Shown piece after piece: positions 51,615-60,074 of a stretch of DNA of 64,000 nt. The stretch covers positions 52,222 to 116,221 of the forward strand of contig CALEKA010000069.1 in the NCBI GenBank assembly GCA_937898715.1. The letters run 5' to 3'. The DNA is from an uncultured Prevotella sp. GTDB taxonomy: Bacteria > Bacteroidota > Bacteroidia > Bacteroidales > Bacteroidaceae. Positions within the stretch are counted from its first letter, which is position 1, and each line of letters begins with the position of its first letter. The translations under genes and the position numbers were made by a program. The notes beneath the pieces were generated by a model. It saw only the letters and a program-made list of their open reading frames with translations. It ran no database searches and was not told the DNA's origin.

Positions 51615-52505
51615 ATGGCACACAAGAAATTCCCTGCATTGGGACGCGGACTCGACGCCCTCATCTCGACCGAAGAAGAGGTCCACGCCAACGGCTCCTC
51701 AAGCATCAACGAGGTGCCGGTTTACAAGATCAAAGCCAACCCCAACCAGCCCCGACGCGAATTCACACCCGAGGCACTCGAGGAACTGGCCGAGAGCATC
51801 CGACAGATAGGCATCATTCAGCCCATCACACTGCGTCTGATGGAGGACGGCACTTACCAAATCATTGCTGGTGAGCGCCGATGGAGAGCAGCACAAATTG
51901 CTGGACTCACATCCATACCCGCCTACGTGCGCACCGCCGACGACGAGAAAATGATGCAAATGGCACTCGTGGAAAACATTCAGCGAGAAGACCTCAACGC
52001 CATAGAAATAGCTCTGGCATACCAAAACCTCATCGAGCAATACGACCTCACACAAGACAAACTCTCCGAAAAGGTAGGCAAGAAGCGAGCCACCGTGGCC
52101 AACTACCTGCGACTCCTCAAGCTCCCCGCACAAGTGCAGGTAGCGCTGCAGAACAAGGAGGTAGACCAAGGACATGCCCGTGCACTGCTTGGCCTCGACA
52201 AGCCCTCACTCCAAGTAAAGCTCTTCAACGAGATCAAAGAGAAGGGATACTCCGTGCGCCAAGTAGAAGAGATGGTCAAAGCGCTCAACAACGGCGAGAC
52301 GCTCAAGAGCGGACGTCACACGCTCAAAAGCAAAAGCGCCAAGCGACTGCCTGAAGAATACACCGAGCTGCGCAACCGCCTCTCCGAGCGCTTCAGCACA
52401 AAGGTACAGATGACCTGCTCGCAACAAGGCAAAGGCAAAATCACCATCCCCTTCGCCACCGAAGAAGACCTCGAGCGCATCATCACCCTGCTTGACAAGA
52501 TTTAA
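51615..52505 (+). CDS. parB: ParB partition protein
   Basis: A 296-residue ParB/Spo0J. The N-terminal CTPase domain has 'NQPRREFTPEALEELAESI', 'GERRWRAAQIAGL' and 'MALVENIQREDLNAIEIALAY' (boxes I and II), followed by the helix-turn-helix ('LSEKVGKKRATVANYLRLL') and a C-terminal dimerisation region. It binds parS and slides on DNA with CTP. Pairs with parA upstream. The following gene (DUF5683 type) is separated by a nonamer array. Confidence 0.96.
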   Translation: MAHKKFPALGRGLDALISTEEEVHANGSSSINEVPVYKIKANPNQPRREFTPEALEELAESIRQIGIIQPITLRLMEDGTYQIIAGERRWRAAQIAGLTSIPAYVRTADDEKMMQMALVENIQREDLNAIEIALAYQNLIEQYDLTQDKLSEKVGKKRATVANYLRLLKLPAQVQVALQNKEVDQGHARALLGLDKPSLQVKLFNEIKEKGYSVRQVEEMVKALNNGETLKSGRHTLKSKSAKRLPEEYTELRNRLSERFSTKVQMTCSQQGKGKITIPFATEEDLERIITLLDKI

Positions 52506-52555
52506 GCCAAACAAGCCAAGCTAAACGAGCCCAACCCCCACCCCTTCAAGAATTA

Positions 52556-52626
52556 CTAGAATACTAGAACCACTAGAATCACTAGAACCACTAGAACCAC
52601 TAGAACCACTAGAATTCCTAGAATCA
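52556..52626 (+). repeat. Nonamer (CTAGAANNN) array, 8 units
   Basis: CTAGAACCA/CTAGAATCA units between parB and the DUF5683 gene; the last ends 9 nt before a TTG start codon. Confidence 0.9.
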
Positions 52627-52634
52627 GCCCCCCA

Positions 52635-53483
52635 TTGAGCACAATCAAGCACATAATATCCGCGCTGCTCTGCCTCATCATGAGCTGCGCCACGAGCAAC
52701 GCCACAGACCGAAGCAGCACAGAAGTCGAGGCCCAACAACGGGCTTCGGCTTTGACCATTTTGTCTGTAGAGAAGAGCCTCAAACGTGTTCAAGAAGGAG
52801 AAGCCCAACCCCTCGCGCCCGACACCACGAAGACATTCGACCAGCTTGCACGCGAGCTACAAGAGGAACAAGCCAACGAACTATCCGACCCCGACTCCCT
52901 CGCCGCACCCCTCGACACCACACACCTAAGCCACCTGGCCGACTCGCTCAAAGCACCCATCAAGGCCATGCCCAAGCCCCGCTTCGTGCCCAATCCCACC
53001 CGTGCACTATGGCTCTCGCTCGTATTGCCCGGTGCAGGACAGATCTACAACCGCAAGTACTGGAAACTTCCTTTCATCTACGGCGGATTCTTAGGCTGCG
53101 CTTACGCCCTGATGTGGAACCAAATGATGTATCGCGACTATTCGCAAGCCTATCTCGACATCATGGACGACGATCCCAACACACATTCGTATCTCGACAT
53201 GCTTCCGCCCCGCTACGACATTACGGGACGCGAAGACCAATTCAAAAACCTCTTCAAGCGTAAGAAGGACTACTACCGACGCTATCGCGACCTTAGCGCC
53301 TTCTGCTTCGTGGGCGTATACCTCCTATCCGTCATCGATGCCTACGTCGATGCCCAACTCTCCGTATTCGACATCTCGCCCGACCTCTCCATGAGCGTAG
53401 AGCCCGCCGTAATCGGCTCTCCCACCATGCTCGGATCGACGAACCGCGCCGCCTACGGCGTAGGAGTAGGCCTAAGATTCTAA
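52635..53483 (+). CDS. DUF5683-type membrane protein
   Basis: A 282-residue protein. The frame can start only at TTG 52635 (giving MSTIKHIISALLCLIMSC with a lipobox-like LIMSC) or at the later ATG 52680; there is no upstream ATG, because the nonamer array occupies the 5' side. The N-terminal half is low complexity; residues about 118-240 form the conserved DUF5683 region ('PTRALWLSLVLPGAGQIYNRKYWKLPFIYGG') with two membrane segments. It always sits between parB and an MltD-like gene in Bacteroidetes, which suggests a link to envelope or cell-cycle functions. Function unknown. Confidence 0.87.
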   Translation: MSTIKHIISALLCLIMSCATSNATDRSSTEVEAQQRASALTILSVEKSLKRVQEGEAQPLAPDTTKTFDQLARELQEEQANELSDPDSLAAPLDTTHLSHLADSLKAPIKAMPKPRFVPNPTRALWLSLVLPGAGQIYNRKYWKLPFIYGGFLGCAYALMWNQMMYRDYSQAYLDIMDDDPNTHSYLDMLPPRYDITGREDQFKNLFKRKKDYYRRYRDLSAFCFVGVYLLSVIDAYVDAQLSVFDISPDLSMSVEPAVIGSPTMLGSTNRAAYGVGVGLRF

Positions 53484-53497
53484 AAATCTCTACCCCC

Positions 53498-53569
53498 CTA
53501 GAAAAACTAAAATCACTAGAAATACTAGAATCACTAGAAATACTAGAATCACTAGAATCACTAAAATCC
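53498..53569 (+). repeat. Nonamer (CTAGAANNN) array, 8 units
   Basis: CTAGAAATA/CTAGAATCA units 15 nt after the DUF5683 gene stop and 36 nt before the MltD-like start. Confidence 0.9.
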
Positions 53570-53605
53570 CCCAAGCCCACGCCACAACCCCATACATCAG
53601 ACTGA

Positions 53606-55069
53606 ATGAAACGACTCAAAACATTAATTTTAGCCCTGGCTGCAGGTTTCCTCACAGCCTCTGCACAGAGCATTGACGACCAGATTACCGTACACGACGA
53701 CCAAAACGGACGCGACGAAGTGATCGACCTCCCCGAAGGTATGACCGTCAGCTGCGACTCCCTCCTCGGCGAGTGGATGGCCAAGAAATATCTCTACCCC
53801 GACACCACCTGCGTAGACCCTAACTACAACCCCACCTTCACCCCCGAAGAATATCAAGACCGCCTGCGCCGCATGCCCGTAGTGATGGAAATGCCCTACA
53901 ACAGCGTGGTACAGAAGTTTATCGACCAATATAGCGGACGCCTGCGCCGCACCGTGGCCTACGCCTTGGGAGCAGGCAACTTCTACATACCCATCTTCGA
54001 AGAAGCCCTCGACTACTACGGACTGCCCCTCGAGCTAAAGTATCTGCCCGTCATCGAGTCGGCACTCGAGCCGCGCGCCAAAAGCCGCGCTGGAGCCGTA
54101 GGACTCTGGCAGTTCATGCTCGCCACAGGTAAGCGCTACGACCTCAAAGTCAATAGCCTCATCGACGAACGACAAGATCCCTACAAGAGCAGTTGGGCTG
54201 CAGCACGCTACCTGCGTGACCTCTACAATATATATAAAGACTGGAGCCTCGTGATCGCTGCCTACAACTGCGGACCGGGCACAGTCAACAAGGCCATACA
54301 CCGCGCCAGCGGAGTGCGCGACTACTGGACCATCTATCCCTACCTGCCCAGCGAAACGCGTGGCTATGTGCCCGCATTCATCGCAGCCAACTACATCATG
54401 AACTATTACTGCGACCACAACATCTGTCCGATGAAGACCAAGATGCCCGTCACCACCGACACAGTGAGCGTGAATCGCGACCTCCACATCACGCAGATAG
54501 CAGAACTCTGCAACATCAGCAAAGATGCCATCCGTGCGCTCAACCCGCAGTATCGCACCGACCTCATCCCCGGATCGGCCGGCCCCATGACGCTCTGCCT
54601 CCCCATCGAAGTGCTCAACACGTTTATCGACCTCAAAGACTCCGTCTACAACTACCGAGCCGACGAACTCATCACACGTCGCGCCACCGTGGAAGTGAAC
54701 GACAAACTCGACACGCGCAGCCAAGCAGCCCGTCACCGCAGTCAGTCGGCAAGCCAGAGCAAGGCAAAGACATCGGACAGCAATTCTTCATCGTCCAGCC
54801 ATTCATCGAAGAGTGGCAGCAAGTCGAGCAAGAAATCAAGCAAAAGCCGAGACGACGACAGTTCTTCATCATCAAAGAGCAAAAGCAAGAAGAACAGCAA
54901 AAACAGCAAGAAAAGCTCCGAAAGCAAGAGCAAAACAGTCACGGTGAAGAAGGGCGATACGCTCATCGAAATCGCCAAGCGCAACGGCACAACCGTAGAA
55001 AAGCTCAAGAAAGCCAACAAGATTAAAGGCAACACTATCAAGGCTGGCGACAAACTGAAGACAAAATAA
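53606..55069 (+). CDS. mltD: MltD-like lytic transglycosylase with LysM domain
   Basis: A 487-residue exported peptidoglycan enzyme. The signal peptide ends ASAQ (about residue 21). The SLT catalytic domain (about 110-275) has 'LPVIESALEPRAKSRAGAVGLWQFM', whose glutamate is the catalytic residue, and 'AAYNCGPGTVNKAI'. Then comes a LysM-like segment (about 290-340), a long Ser/Lys-rich linker (about 375-435, with SSSSSHSSKSGSKSSKKSSK), and a C-terminal LysM ('VKKGDTLIEIAKRNGTTVEK'). It cleaves glycan strands to anhydromuropeptides. A terminator follows. Confidence 0.93.
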   Translation: MKRLKTLILALAAGFLTASAQSIDDQITVHDDQNGRDEVIDLPEGMTVSCDSLLGEWMAKKYLYPDTTCVDPNYNPTFTPEEYQDRLRRMPVVMEMPYNSVVQKFIDQYSGRLRRTVAYALGAGNFYIPIFEEALDYYGLPLELKYLPVIESALEPRAKSRAGAVGLWQFMLATGKRYDLKVNSLIDERQDPYKSSWAAARYLRDLYNIYKDWSLVIAAYNCGPGTVNKAIHRASGVRDYWTIYPYLPSETRGYVPAFIAANYIMNYYCDHNICPMKTKMPVTTDTVSVNRDLHITQIAELCNISKDAIRALNPQYRTDLIPGSAGPMTLCLPIEVLNTFIDLKDSVYNYRADELITRRATVEVNDKLDTRSQAARHRSQSASQSKAKTSDSNSSSSSHSSKSGSKSSKKSSKSRDDDSSSSSKSKSKKNSKNSKKSSESKSKTVTVKKGDTLIEIAKRNGTTVEKLKKANKIKGNTIKAGDKLKTK

Positions 55070-55111
55070 TCAAGCCCGTGCCTCTACCACAGAGAGAGAG
55101 CACACCCAGAG

Positions 55112-55162
55112 TAGGCATTACTCCGCTCCACAGGAAGAGCGAGTAATGCCTATTTTATTTTA
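55112..55162 (+). terminator. Rho-independent terminator after mltD
   Basis: TAGGCATTACTC pairs with GAGTAATGCCTA, with GCTC/GAGC continuing the stem; TTTTATTTTAA follows. Confidence 0.9.
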
Positions 55163-55194
55163 ACGAAATGATGAGCATATCCCAAAATAATTTG

Positions 55195-55202
55195 TACTTT
55201 TG
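55195..55202 (+). promoter_or_regulatory. -7 element before relA/spoT
   Basis: TACTTTTG, about 30 nt before the start codon. No clear -33 box. Confidence 0.45.
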
Positions 55203-55232
55203 TGCTATCGTGACAACTTTTTACCCACAGCT

Positions 55233-57524
55233 ATGACTCCAGACTATCCCAACACTACTCCCCATAAGGCCCTCACCCCTCAAGAACAGAAGGATGAGGA
55301 GATGATCAGCGCCGCCTTCCAACACCTGCTCGACACCTATCTGGCCTCCAACCACCGCAAGAAGGTAGACATCATCACCAAGGCTTTCAACTTCGCAAAG
55401 GAAGCCCACAAAGGCGTGCGACGTCGTTCGGGCGAGCCCTACATACTCCACCCCATCGCCGTGGCACAGATAGCCTGCGGCGAGATAGGACTCGGGTCGA
55501 CCTCCATCTGCGCAGCACTACTCCACGACGTAGAGGAAGATACTGACTATACCAACGAAGACCTCTGCAACCTCTTCGGACCGAAAATAGCCAACATCGT
55601 AGAGGGAGTGACCAAAATATCAGGAGGAATCTTCGGCGACCGAGCATCGCTGCAAGCTGAAACGTTCAAAAAGTTGCTACTCATGATGAGCGACGACATA
55701 CGCGTGATCCTCATCAAGATTTCCGACCGTCTGCACAACATGCGCACGCTCTCGAGCATGCTACCCTCGAAGCAGTATAAGATAGCCGGTGAGACACTCT
55801 ACATCTTCGCGCCTATCGCCGACCGATTGGGACTCAACAAGATTAAGACAGAACTGGAGAATCTGAGCTTTAAATACGAACACCCCGACGACTATGCCGC
55901 CATCTTGCGCAAGCTCGACGAAAGCCACGTGGAGCGCGACGACGTGATAGCCAAGTTCACGCCAGCCATCTGCGAACGACTCGACCAGATGGGCGTGAAG
56001 TATACCATCCGAGCACGCATCAAGAGCCCCTACTCCATATGGTGTAAGATGCAGAAGAAGCACATCCCCTTCGAGGAAGTGTTCGACATCCTGGCCATAC
56101 GCATCGTGTTCGTTCCAGCCGACCGCCAGCACGAAAAGGACGAATGCTTCCGCATCTACTCCGCCCTGACAGAAATCTACAAGCCCCACCCCACACGCTT
56201 CCGCGACTGGCTCTCCAACCCCAAGACGAATGGCTACCAAGCACTCCACAACACGTTTATGTCGAAACAAGGCAAGTGGATCGAAGTACAAATCCGCTCC
56301 GACCGCATGGACGACATAGCCGAAGTAGGATTTGCCGCCCACTGGAAGTACAAGGACAAGGATGCGGAGTACGACGAAAACGAGCTCGACAAGTGGCTCA
56401 ACTCTATCAAAGAGATTCTCGACGACCCACAACCCGATACGCTCGACCTGCTCGACAATATCAAGCTCAACCTCTACGCCTCGGAGATTATGGTGTTCAC
56501 CCCCAAGGGAGAACTCAAGACAATGCCTAAGGGCGCCACAGCCCTCGACTTCGCTTACTCTATCCACTCCTTCCTCGGCTCTCACTGCTTCGGTGCAAAA
56601 GTCAACCACAAACTGGTGCCACTGAGCTACGTGCTCAAGAGTGGCGACCAAGTGGAAGTGCTCACCTCGCGTACGCAACACGTGCAGCCCGAATGGCTCA
56701 ACTTTGCCACAACAGCCAAGGCGCGCGCCAAGATACAAGCTTACCTGCGCCGCGAAAGCCGCGAGAAGCAGAAGCGAGGCGAAGAAGTGCTCCGTCTATT
56801 CCTCTCAAGCCACGATATGGAGTACTCCTCGGGCCTGCTCGACAAGCTCCGCCGCCACTACAACGCCATGTCCAACGAAGAGTTTCTCTTCAGCCTGGGC
56901 GACGACAAGATCACGCTCGACGACTCCACGTTGCTCTTCCTCCAAGGACGCAAGCCAAGCAAGGGACTAATCAGCACACTCACATCATTCTTTGGCAATA
57001 ACAATAAGAACGGACAGCACAACCAGTCGCCCACAGCAGAAGCGCTCGACGACGCACAATGGGCCAAAAACCTCAATCGCAAAGAGGTGCTCGTGCTCAA
57101 CGAAGAAGTGCTCCGCAAGTGTACGATAGATCCCGCGTGTTCACCCATCCCTGGCGACGACGTGCTGGGCTACATCACCGACGACGGCGCCCTGCAGCTC
57201 CACAAGCGCAGCTGCGAGACAGCCGTCAAACTCAAGACGCGCTATGGCAACAACATCATTGCCTGCTCTTGGGACATGCACAAGGTGATGCGCTTCGATG
57301 CACAGTTTGAGATAGAGGGCATCGATTCACAAGGCGTGCTCTATGCCATAGCCGACGTACTGCATAAGCTCACCCACTTCGTAGTAAAGCGCATCACGCT
57401 CGACACCAACGATGGCATCTTCGAAGGTCGTATGACCATCTCCGTCTACGATACCGACGACGCCGACAACATCTGCCGCGAACTCATGCAAATCGAAAAC
57501 GTCAAGAAAGCTGCCCGCGTATAG
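55233..57524 (+). CDS. Bifunctional (p)ppGpp synthetase/hydrolase
   Basis: A 763-residue RelA/SpoT homologue; start set at the ATG giving MTPDYPNTTPHKAL. The HD hydrolase domain (about 40-200) has 'RRRSGEPYILHPIAVAQI' and the HDxxED motif 'LLHDVEEDT'. The synthetase domain (about 250-370) shows 'IRIVFV', 'RFRDWLSNPKTNGYQALHNT' and 'EVQIRSDRM'. A TGS domain ('VFTPKGELKTMPKGATALDFAY') and a C-terminal ACT domain follow. Both hydrolase and synthetase sites look intact, so it probably makes and degrades the stringent-response alarmone, as in other Rel enzymes of the phylum. Confidence 0.95.
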   Translation: MTPDYPNTTPHKALTPQEQKDEEMISAAFQHLLDTYLASNHRKKVDIITKAFNFAKEAHKGVRRRSGEPYILHPIAVAQIACGEIGLGSTSICAALLHDVEEDTDYTNEDLCNLFGPKIANIVEGVTKISGGIFGDRASLQAETFKKLLLMMSDDIRVILIKISDRLHNMRTLSSMLPSKQYKIAGETLYIFAPIADRLGLNKIKTELENLSFKYEHPDDYAAILRKLDESHVERDDVIAKFTPAICERLDQMGVKYTIRARIKSPYSIWCKMQKKHIPFEEVFDILAIRIVFVPADRQHEKDECFRIYSALTEIYKPHPTRFRDWLSNPKTNGYQALHNTFMSKQGKWIEVQIRSDRMDDIAEVGFAAHWKYKDKDAEYDENELDKWLNSIKEILDDPQPDTLDLLDNIKLNLYASEIMVFTPKGELKTMPKGATALDFAYSIHSFLGSHCFGAKVNHKLVPLSYVLKSGDQVEVLTSRTQHVQPEWLNFATTAKARAKIQAYLRRESREKQKRGEEVLRLFLSSHDMEYSSGLLDKLRRHYNAMSNEEFLFSLGDDKITLDDSTLLFLQGRKPSKGLISTLTSFFGNNNKNGQHNQSPTAEALDDAQWAKNLNRKEVLVLNEEVLRKCTIDPACSPIPGDDVLGYITDDGALQLHKRSCETAVKLKTRYGNNIIACSWDMHKVMRFDAQFEIEGIDSQGVLYAIADVLHKLTHFVVKRITLDTNDGIFEGRMTISVYDTDDADNICRELMQIENVKKAARV

Positions 57525-57555
57525 CCCAGCCCACCCATCATACGTTCCCCCACCC

Positions 57556-57801
57556 AGTTCTGTGGGCGACGCGTCCCGCGTCGGCATTGCCACAATCTCA
57601 AGCTGTGAGCCCATAGGAAGTGGGGGCGAAGTGTCCCGCTTCGGCTTGACACGCGAGGCTCGACGCAGAGCGTATCAAAAAAGTACATCAAAAAAGTACC
57701 TCAAAAAGCACATCAAAAAAAAAACTTCCCCAAGCACATCAAAAGCACATCTCAAGAGACATTCCCCCATCCACGCCGACGCGGGACGCGTCGCCCACAG
57801 A
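57556..57801. mobile_element. Nested composite: type A pair with a half MITE inside
   Basis: Outer inverted arms AGTTCTGTGGGCGACGCG and CGCGTCGCCCACAGAG; inside, one arm of the 6772/18962 element (57612-57645), followed by ACGCGAGGCTCGACGC, a remnant of its inner pair. The second half of the inner element is missing. Confidence 0.7.
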
Positions 57802-57829
57802 GCAAACTTTCCCCTCCCACAACAACATC

Positions 57830-57864
57830 AAAGGCCCACACCCCATCTCGAGGTGTGAGCCTTT
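57830..57864. terminator. Bidirectional hairpin terminator
   Basis: AAAGGCCCACACC and GGTGTGAGCCTTT pair with one mismatch; AATCTTTTATA follows. Between relA/spoT (plus) and the tiny peptide gene (minus). Confidence 0.75.
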
Positions 57865-57897
57865 AATCTTTTATAGCGAACGCGCAGAGGAAAAGCG

Positions 57898-58053
57898 TTA
57901 TTCTTCCACGTCGTTCCAATCCATGTCGTCCCAAGCCTTATCGTCAGAGAGCTGGGGCTTACTGCTTACTTGATCATGATTGCTCATAGCCATCATGCCT
58001 TCCGTCTGTACGCGGATAGCAGTAGTCTGAGGAGCTGTATATATCTTCTTCAT
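57898..58053 (-). CDS. Tiny acidic peptide downstream of secreted protein (family member 3)
   Basis: A 51-residue frame starting MKKIYTAPQTTAIRVQTEG, with MMAMS near residue 20 and ending KAWDDMDWNDVEE. It starts 69 nt after the stop of the 364-residue secreted protein on the same strand. The ending is very close to that of the frame at 7104-7271 (KSWSSDDWTDDEE), although the two are 50 kb apart, which supports selection on the protein. No signal peptide and no known domain. Function unknown. Confidence 0.75.
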   Translation of the reverse strand: MKKIYTAPQTTAIRVQTEGMMAMSNHDQVSSKPQLSDDKAWDDMDWNDVEE

Positions 58054-58122
58054 TGTATCTAATGTATTTTCTCTTAATTCATAATGTTTCTTTGAGAATA
58101 AGCGTGCGTCTTAATGCCCTGC

Positions 58123-59217
58123 TTACTTCACCATCACCTTCTTACCACCTACGATGTATACACCCTTAGCAGCACCATTAAGCGTGCTCACGCGGCGACC
58201 ATTGATGTCGTAGATAGGAGCTACAGCGGTATCGATAGTTGCTTGCTGAATACCAGTGGTTGTGCCATCAAGAGCAAAGCCCTTCATCTGACTTGCGCCA
58301 TTCGTCTTAGGTACTGCGAGGTAAGCTTTGCCACCTTCTGTTACGAAGTAAGCACCATCCTTCTCAGCCCAATAGAAACCAAGGTTCTCGTTGTTCTCAT
58401 CATAAGAGAGCTTGTAGAAGAGATAATCATCAGTATTATCATCTACAGAAGTAAAGTCTTCACTTACAGAGCCGTGGAGGAGATTGTTTGTGGGAGCAGT
58501 CTCAGTAGTTGTTACTACATTGTAAGTATATTCCTTCTCTGCACCCTTAAGGAGCAATGCCGTGCTTGCAGGAACTACGCTACCAGCAGGATACTTATCC
58601 TCTATCGTAAGGCTACCGCCGTTAGCATCCGTGATGATGCTACCTGTTACGCCATCAGGCATAGTAAATGCCTTGTCGGTGAAATAGGTGGCATAGCCGG
58701 CTGAGGTGATGAAGAAAGAACCTGCTTCAGTGATTGTAGCAGAGGCAATTCCCGCACCTATATTTTCTGTACTTGATAGAGCGACAAATCTCAATGATCC
58801 TTTACCTGTGAACGAATTCTGTACAAAATCACTTGAATAATCTGATAGGTCCTTGTTTTTAGGAGTTATTGTACATAACTCTATCACATCAAGATTCTCA
58901 TCAGATGGTACAATTTGTATCGTCACCTTATTCCCTGATTTACCAGCACCACCATAGGTTCTTGCATTGATTACTATAGACATAGTTTTTACTCCACTAA
59001 AATCAATTTCTGGACTCTGCACATATGTACTTGAACCCAACAATCCATAATAGGGAGTTGTTTTACCTCCCTTCTGACTTGCATTTAGCGTCCAACCAGT
59101 TGAACTATCCATCGTAAAAGAAGCCAAAGTCACAGGCTCCTGTGCCCAAGCACTACCCCCCAACAAGCTAATCAAGCAAACTACAAGGAGGGATTTTAAA
59201 AGAGTAAATGTCTTCAT
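58123..59217 (-). CDS. Secreted protein with T9SS-like tail
   Basis: A 364-residue protein with a signal peptide ending AWAQ (about residue 26). Residues about 30-170 form a beta-sandwich-like domain ('SPEIDFSGVKTMSIVINARTYGG'); the middle contains 'GYATYFTDKAFTMPDGVTG', a pattern frequent in Prevotella surface proteins. The end, 'APIYDINGRRVSTLNG', then GVYIVGGKKVMVK, is the same T9SS-type signal as in the two large proteins at 7.3-15.2 kb. It is preceded by a promoter at 59342-59373 and followed by a tiny peptide gene. No catalytic motif seen. Confidence 0.82.
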   Translation of the reverse strand: MKTFTLLKSLLVVCLISLLGGSAWAQEPVTLASFTMDSSTGWTLNASQKGGKTTPYYGLLGSSTYVQSPEIDFSGVKTMSIVINARTYGGAGKSGNKVTIQIVPSDENLDVIELCTITPKNKDLSDYSSDFVQNSFTGKGSLRFVALSSTENIGAGIASATITEAGSFFITSAGYATYFTDKAFTMPDGVTGSIITDANGGSLTIEDKYPAGSVVPASTALLLKGAEKEYTYNVVTTTETAPTNNLLHGSVSEDFTSVDDNTDDYLFYKLSYDENNENLGFYWAEKDGAYFVTEGGKAYLAVPKTNGASQMKGFALDGTTTGIQQATIDTAVAPIYDINGRRVSTLNGAAKGVYIVGGKKVMVK

Positions 59218-59341
59218 AAAGTTTATGTTTTGAGTTAATGTTTCTTGGTAATGTAGAATCGTTTCGTTCTGTATAGATATAATGCAAGGTGAATGAAGCG
59301 AATACTCACTTTTGGACTGGTAGGCCTTGACTTATCTACTG

Positions 59342-59373
59342 CAAAGTTACCCAGACTTTCCTTGCCGTGCAAT
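59342..59373 (-). promoter_or_regulatory. Promoter for the secreted protein gene
   Basis: Minus strand: ATTG (59373-59370), 20 nt, TAACTTTG (59349-59342). Confidence 0.55.
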
Positions 59374-59515
59374 AAAATGACGTAAGAGAGGTGAAAGAAT
59401 AGGTAATAAGGAGCACTTTTTCTTGATAAAAAGTAAAATAGTCCAAAAGAAATGAGAAGATTTCGTATGAATTAGTTACCTTTACCCTTCGTAAAGAACT
59501 AAAAATTACAGAATT

Positions 59516-59983
59516 ATGACAAAGCAAGAACTCATGCAACGCGCTATAGACCTCGCCGTGGAAAACGTAAAGCAGGGCGGAGGACCTTTCGGCGCTGTGA
59601 TAGCCAAAGGAGGAGAGATCGTGGCAGAAGGCGTAAACCGCGTGACGCTGCAACACGACCCTACCGCTCATGCCGAAGTGCAGGCCATTCGCAAAGCTTG
59701 CGAGCTGAAGGAGGACTTCGACCTCACGGGCTACGACATTTATTCTTCGTGCGAGCCATGCCCCATGTGTCTCGGCGCCATCTACTGGGCTCACCTTGAC
59801 CACCTCTACTTTGCTGCCACAAAAGACGATGCCGCTCGCATAGGCTTCGACGATGCCTTTATCTACCGCGAACTGCCCCTCCCCATCCATGAGCGCAAGC
59901 TTCCCACCGAGGAATTCATGCGCCAGGAAGCACAAGTTCCCTTCAACGACTGGGAGAAGAAAGACGATAAAGTGGAGTATTAA
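59516..59983 (+). CDS. guaD: Guanine deaminase (GuaD type)
   Basis: A 155-residue cytidine-deaminase-fold enzyme. The zinc site is PTAHAEVQ (about 50-57) and CEPCPMC (about 80-86). 'GGGPFGAVIAKGG' and the C-terminal 'FNDWEKKDDKVEY', which swaps between subunits in the Bacillus guanine deaminase, favour guanine deamination to xanthine over tRNA adenosine deamination (TadA). Start is clear; the -7-like TACCTTTA lies 20-30 nt upstream. It stands alone and ends at a bidirectional terminator. Confidence 0.9.
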   Translation: MTKQELMQRAIDLAVENVKQGGGPFGAVIAKGGEIVAEGVNRVTLQHDPTAHAEVQAIRKACELKEDFDLTGYDIYSSCEPCPMCLGAIYWAHLDHLYFAATKDDAARIGFDDAFIYRELPLPIHERKLPTEEFMRQEAQVPFNDWEKKDDKVEY

Positions 59984-60029
59984 AAAGCGCACGATACAAA
60001 GTTTCTTCTCCATCCCCTCCCCACATGCA

Positions 60030-60068
60030 TTCGGGGGCGACACCCAAGAAAAGGTGTCGCCCCCGAAC
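60030..60068. terminator. Bidirectional hairpin terminator
   Basis: A perfect 15-bp stem, TTCGGGGGCGACACC (60030-60044) and GGTGTCGCCCCCGAA (60054-60068), between convergent guaD and nrdG. Confidence 0.85.
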
Positions 60069-60074
60069 GTTTCT

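Larger units (their letters stand above)
57525..57897. other. Repeat-filled gap after relA/spoT
   Basis: 373 nt without a gene: a type A hairpin pair (57556-57585 and 57775-57799) framing half of a MITE arm (57612-57645), then A-rich copies of AAAAAGTACATC and AAAGCACATC, and a terminator at 57830. Confidence 0.8.

Noticed and set aside
55761..56738. 325-residue minus-strand frame opposite relA/spoT
   Set aside because: Antisense shadow; no promoter or motif.
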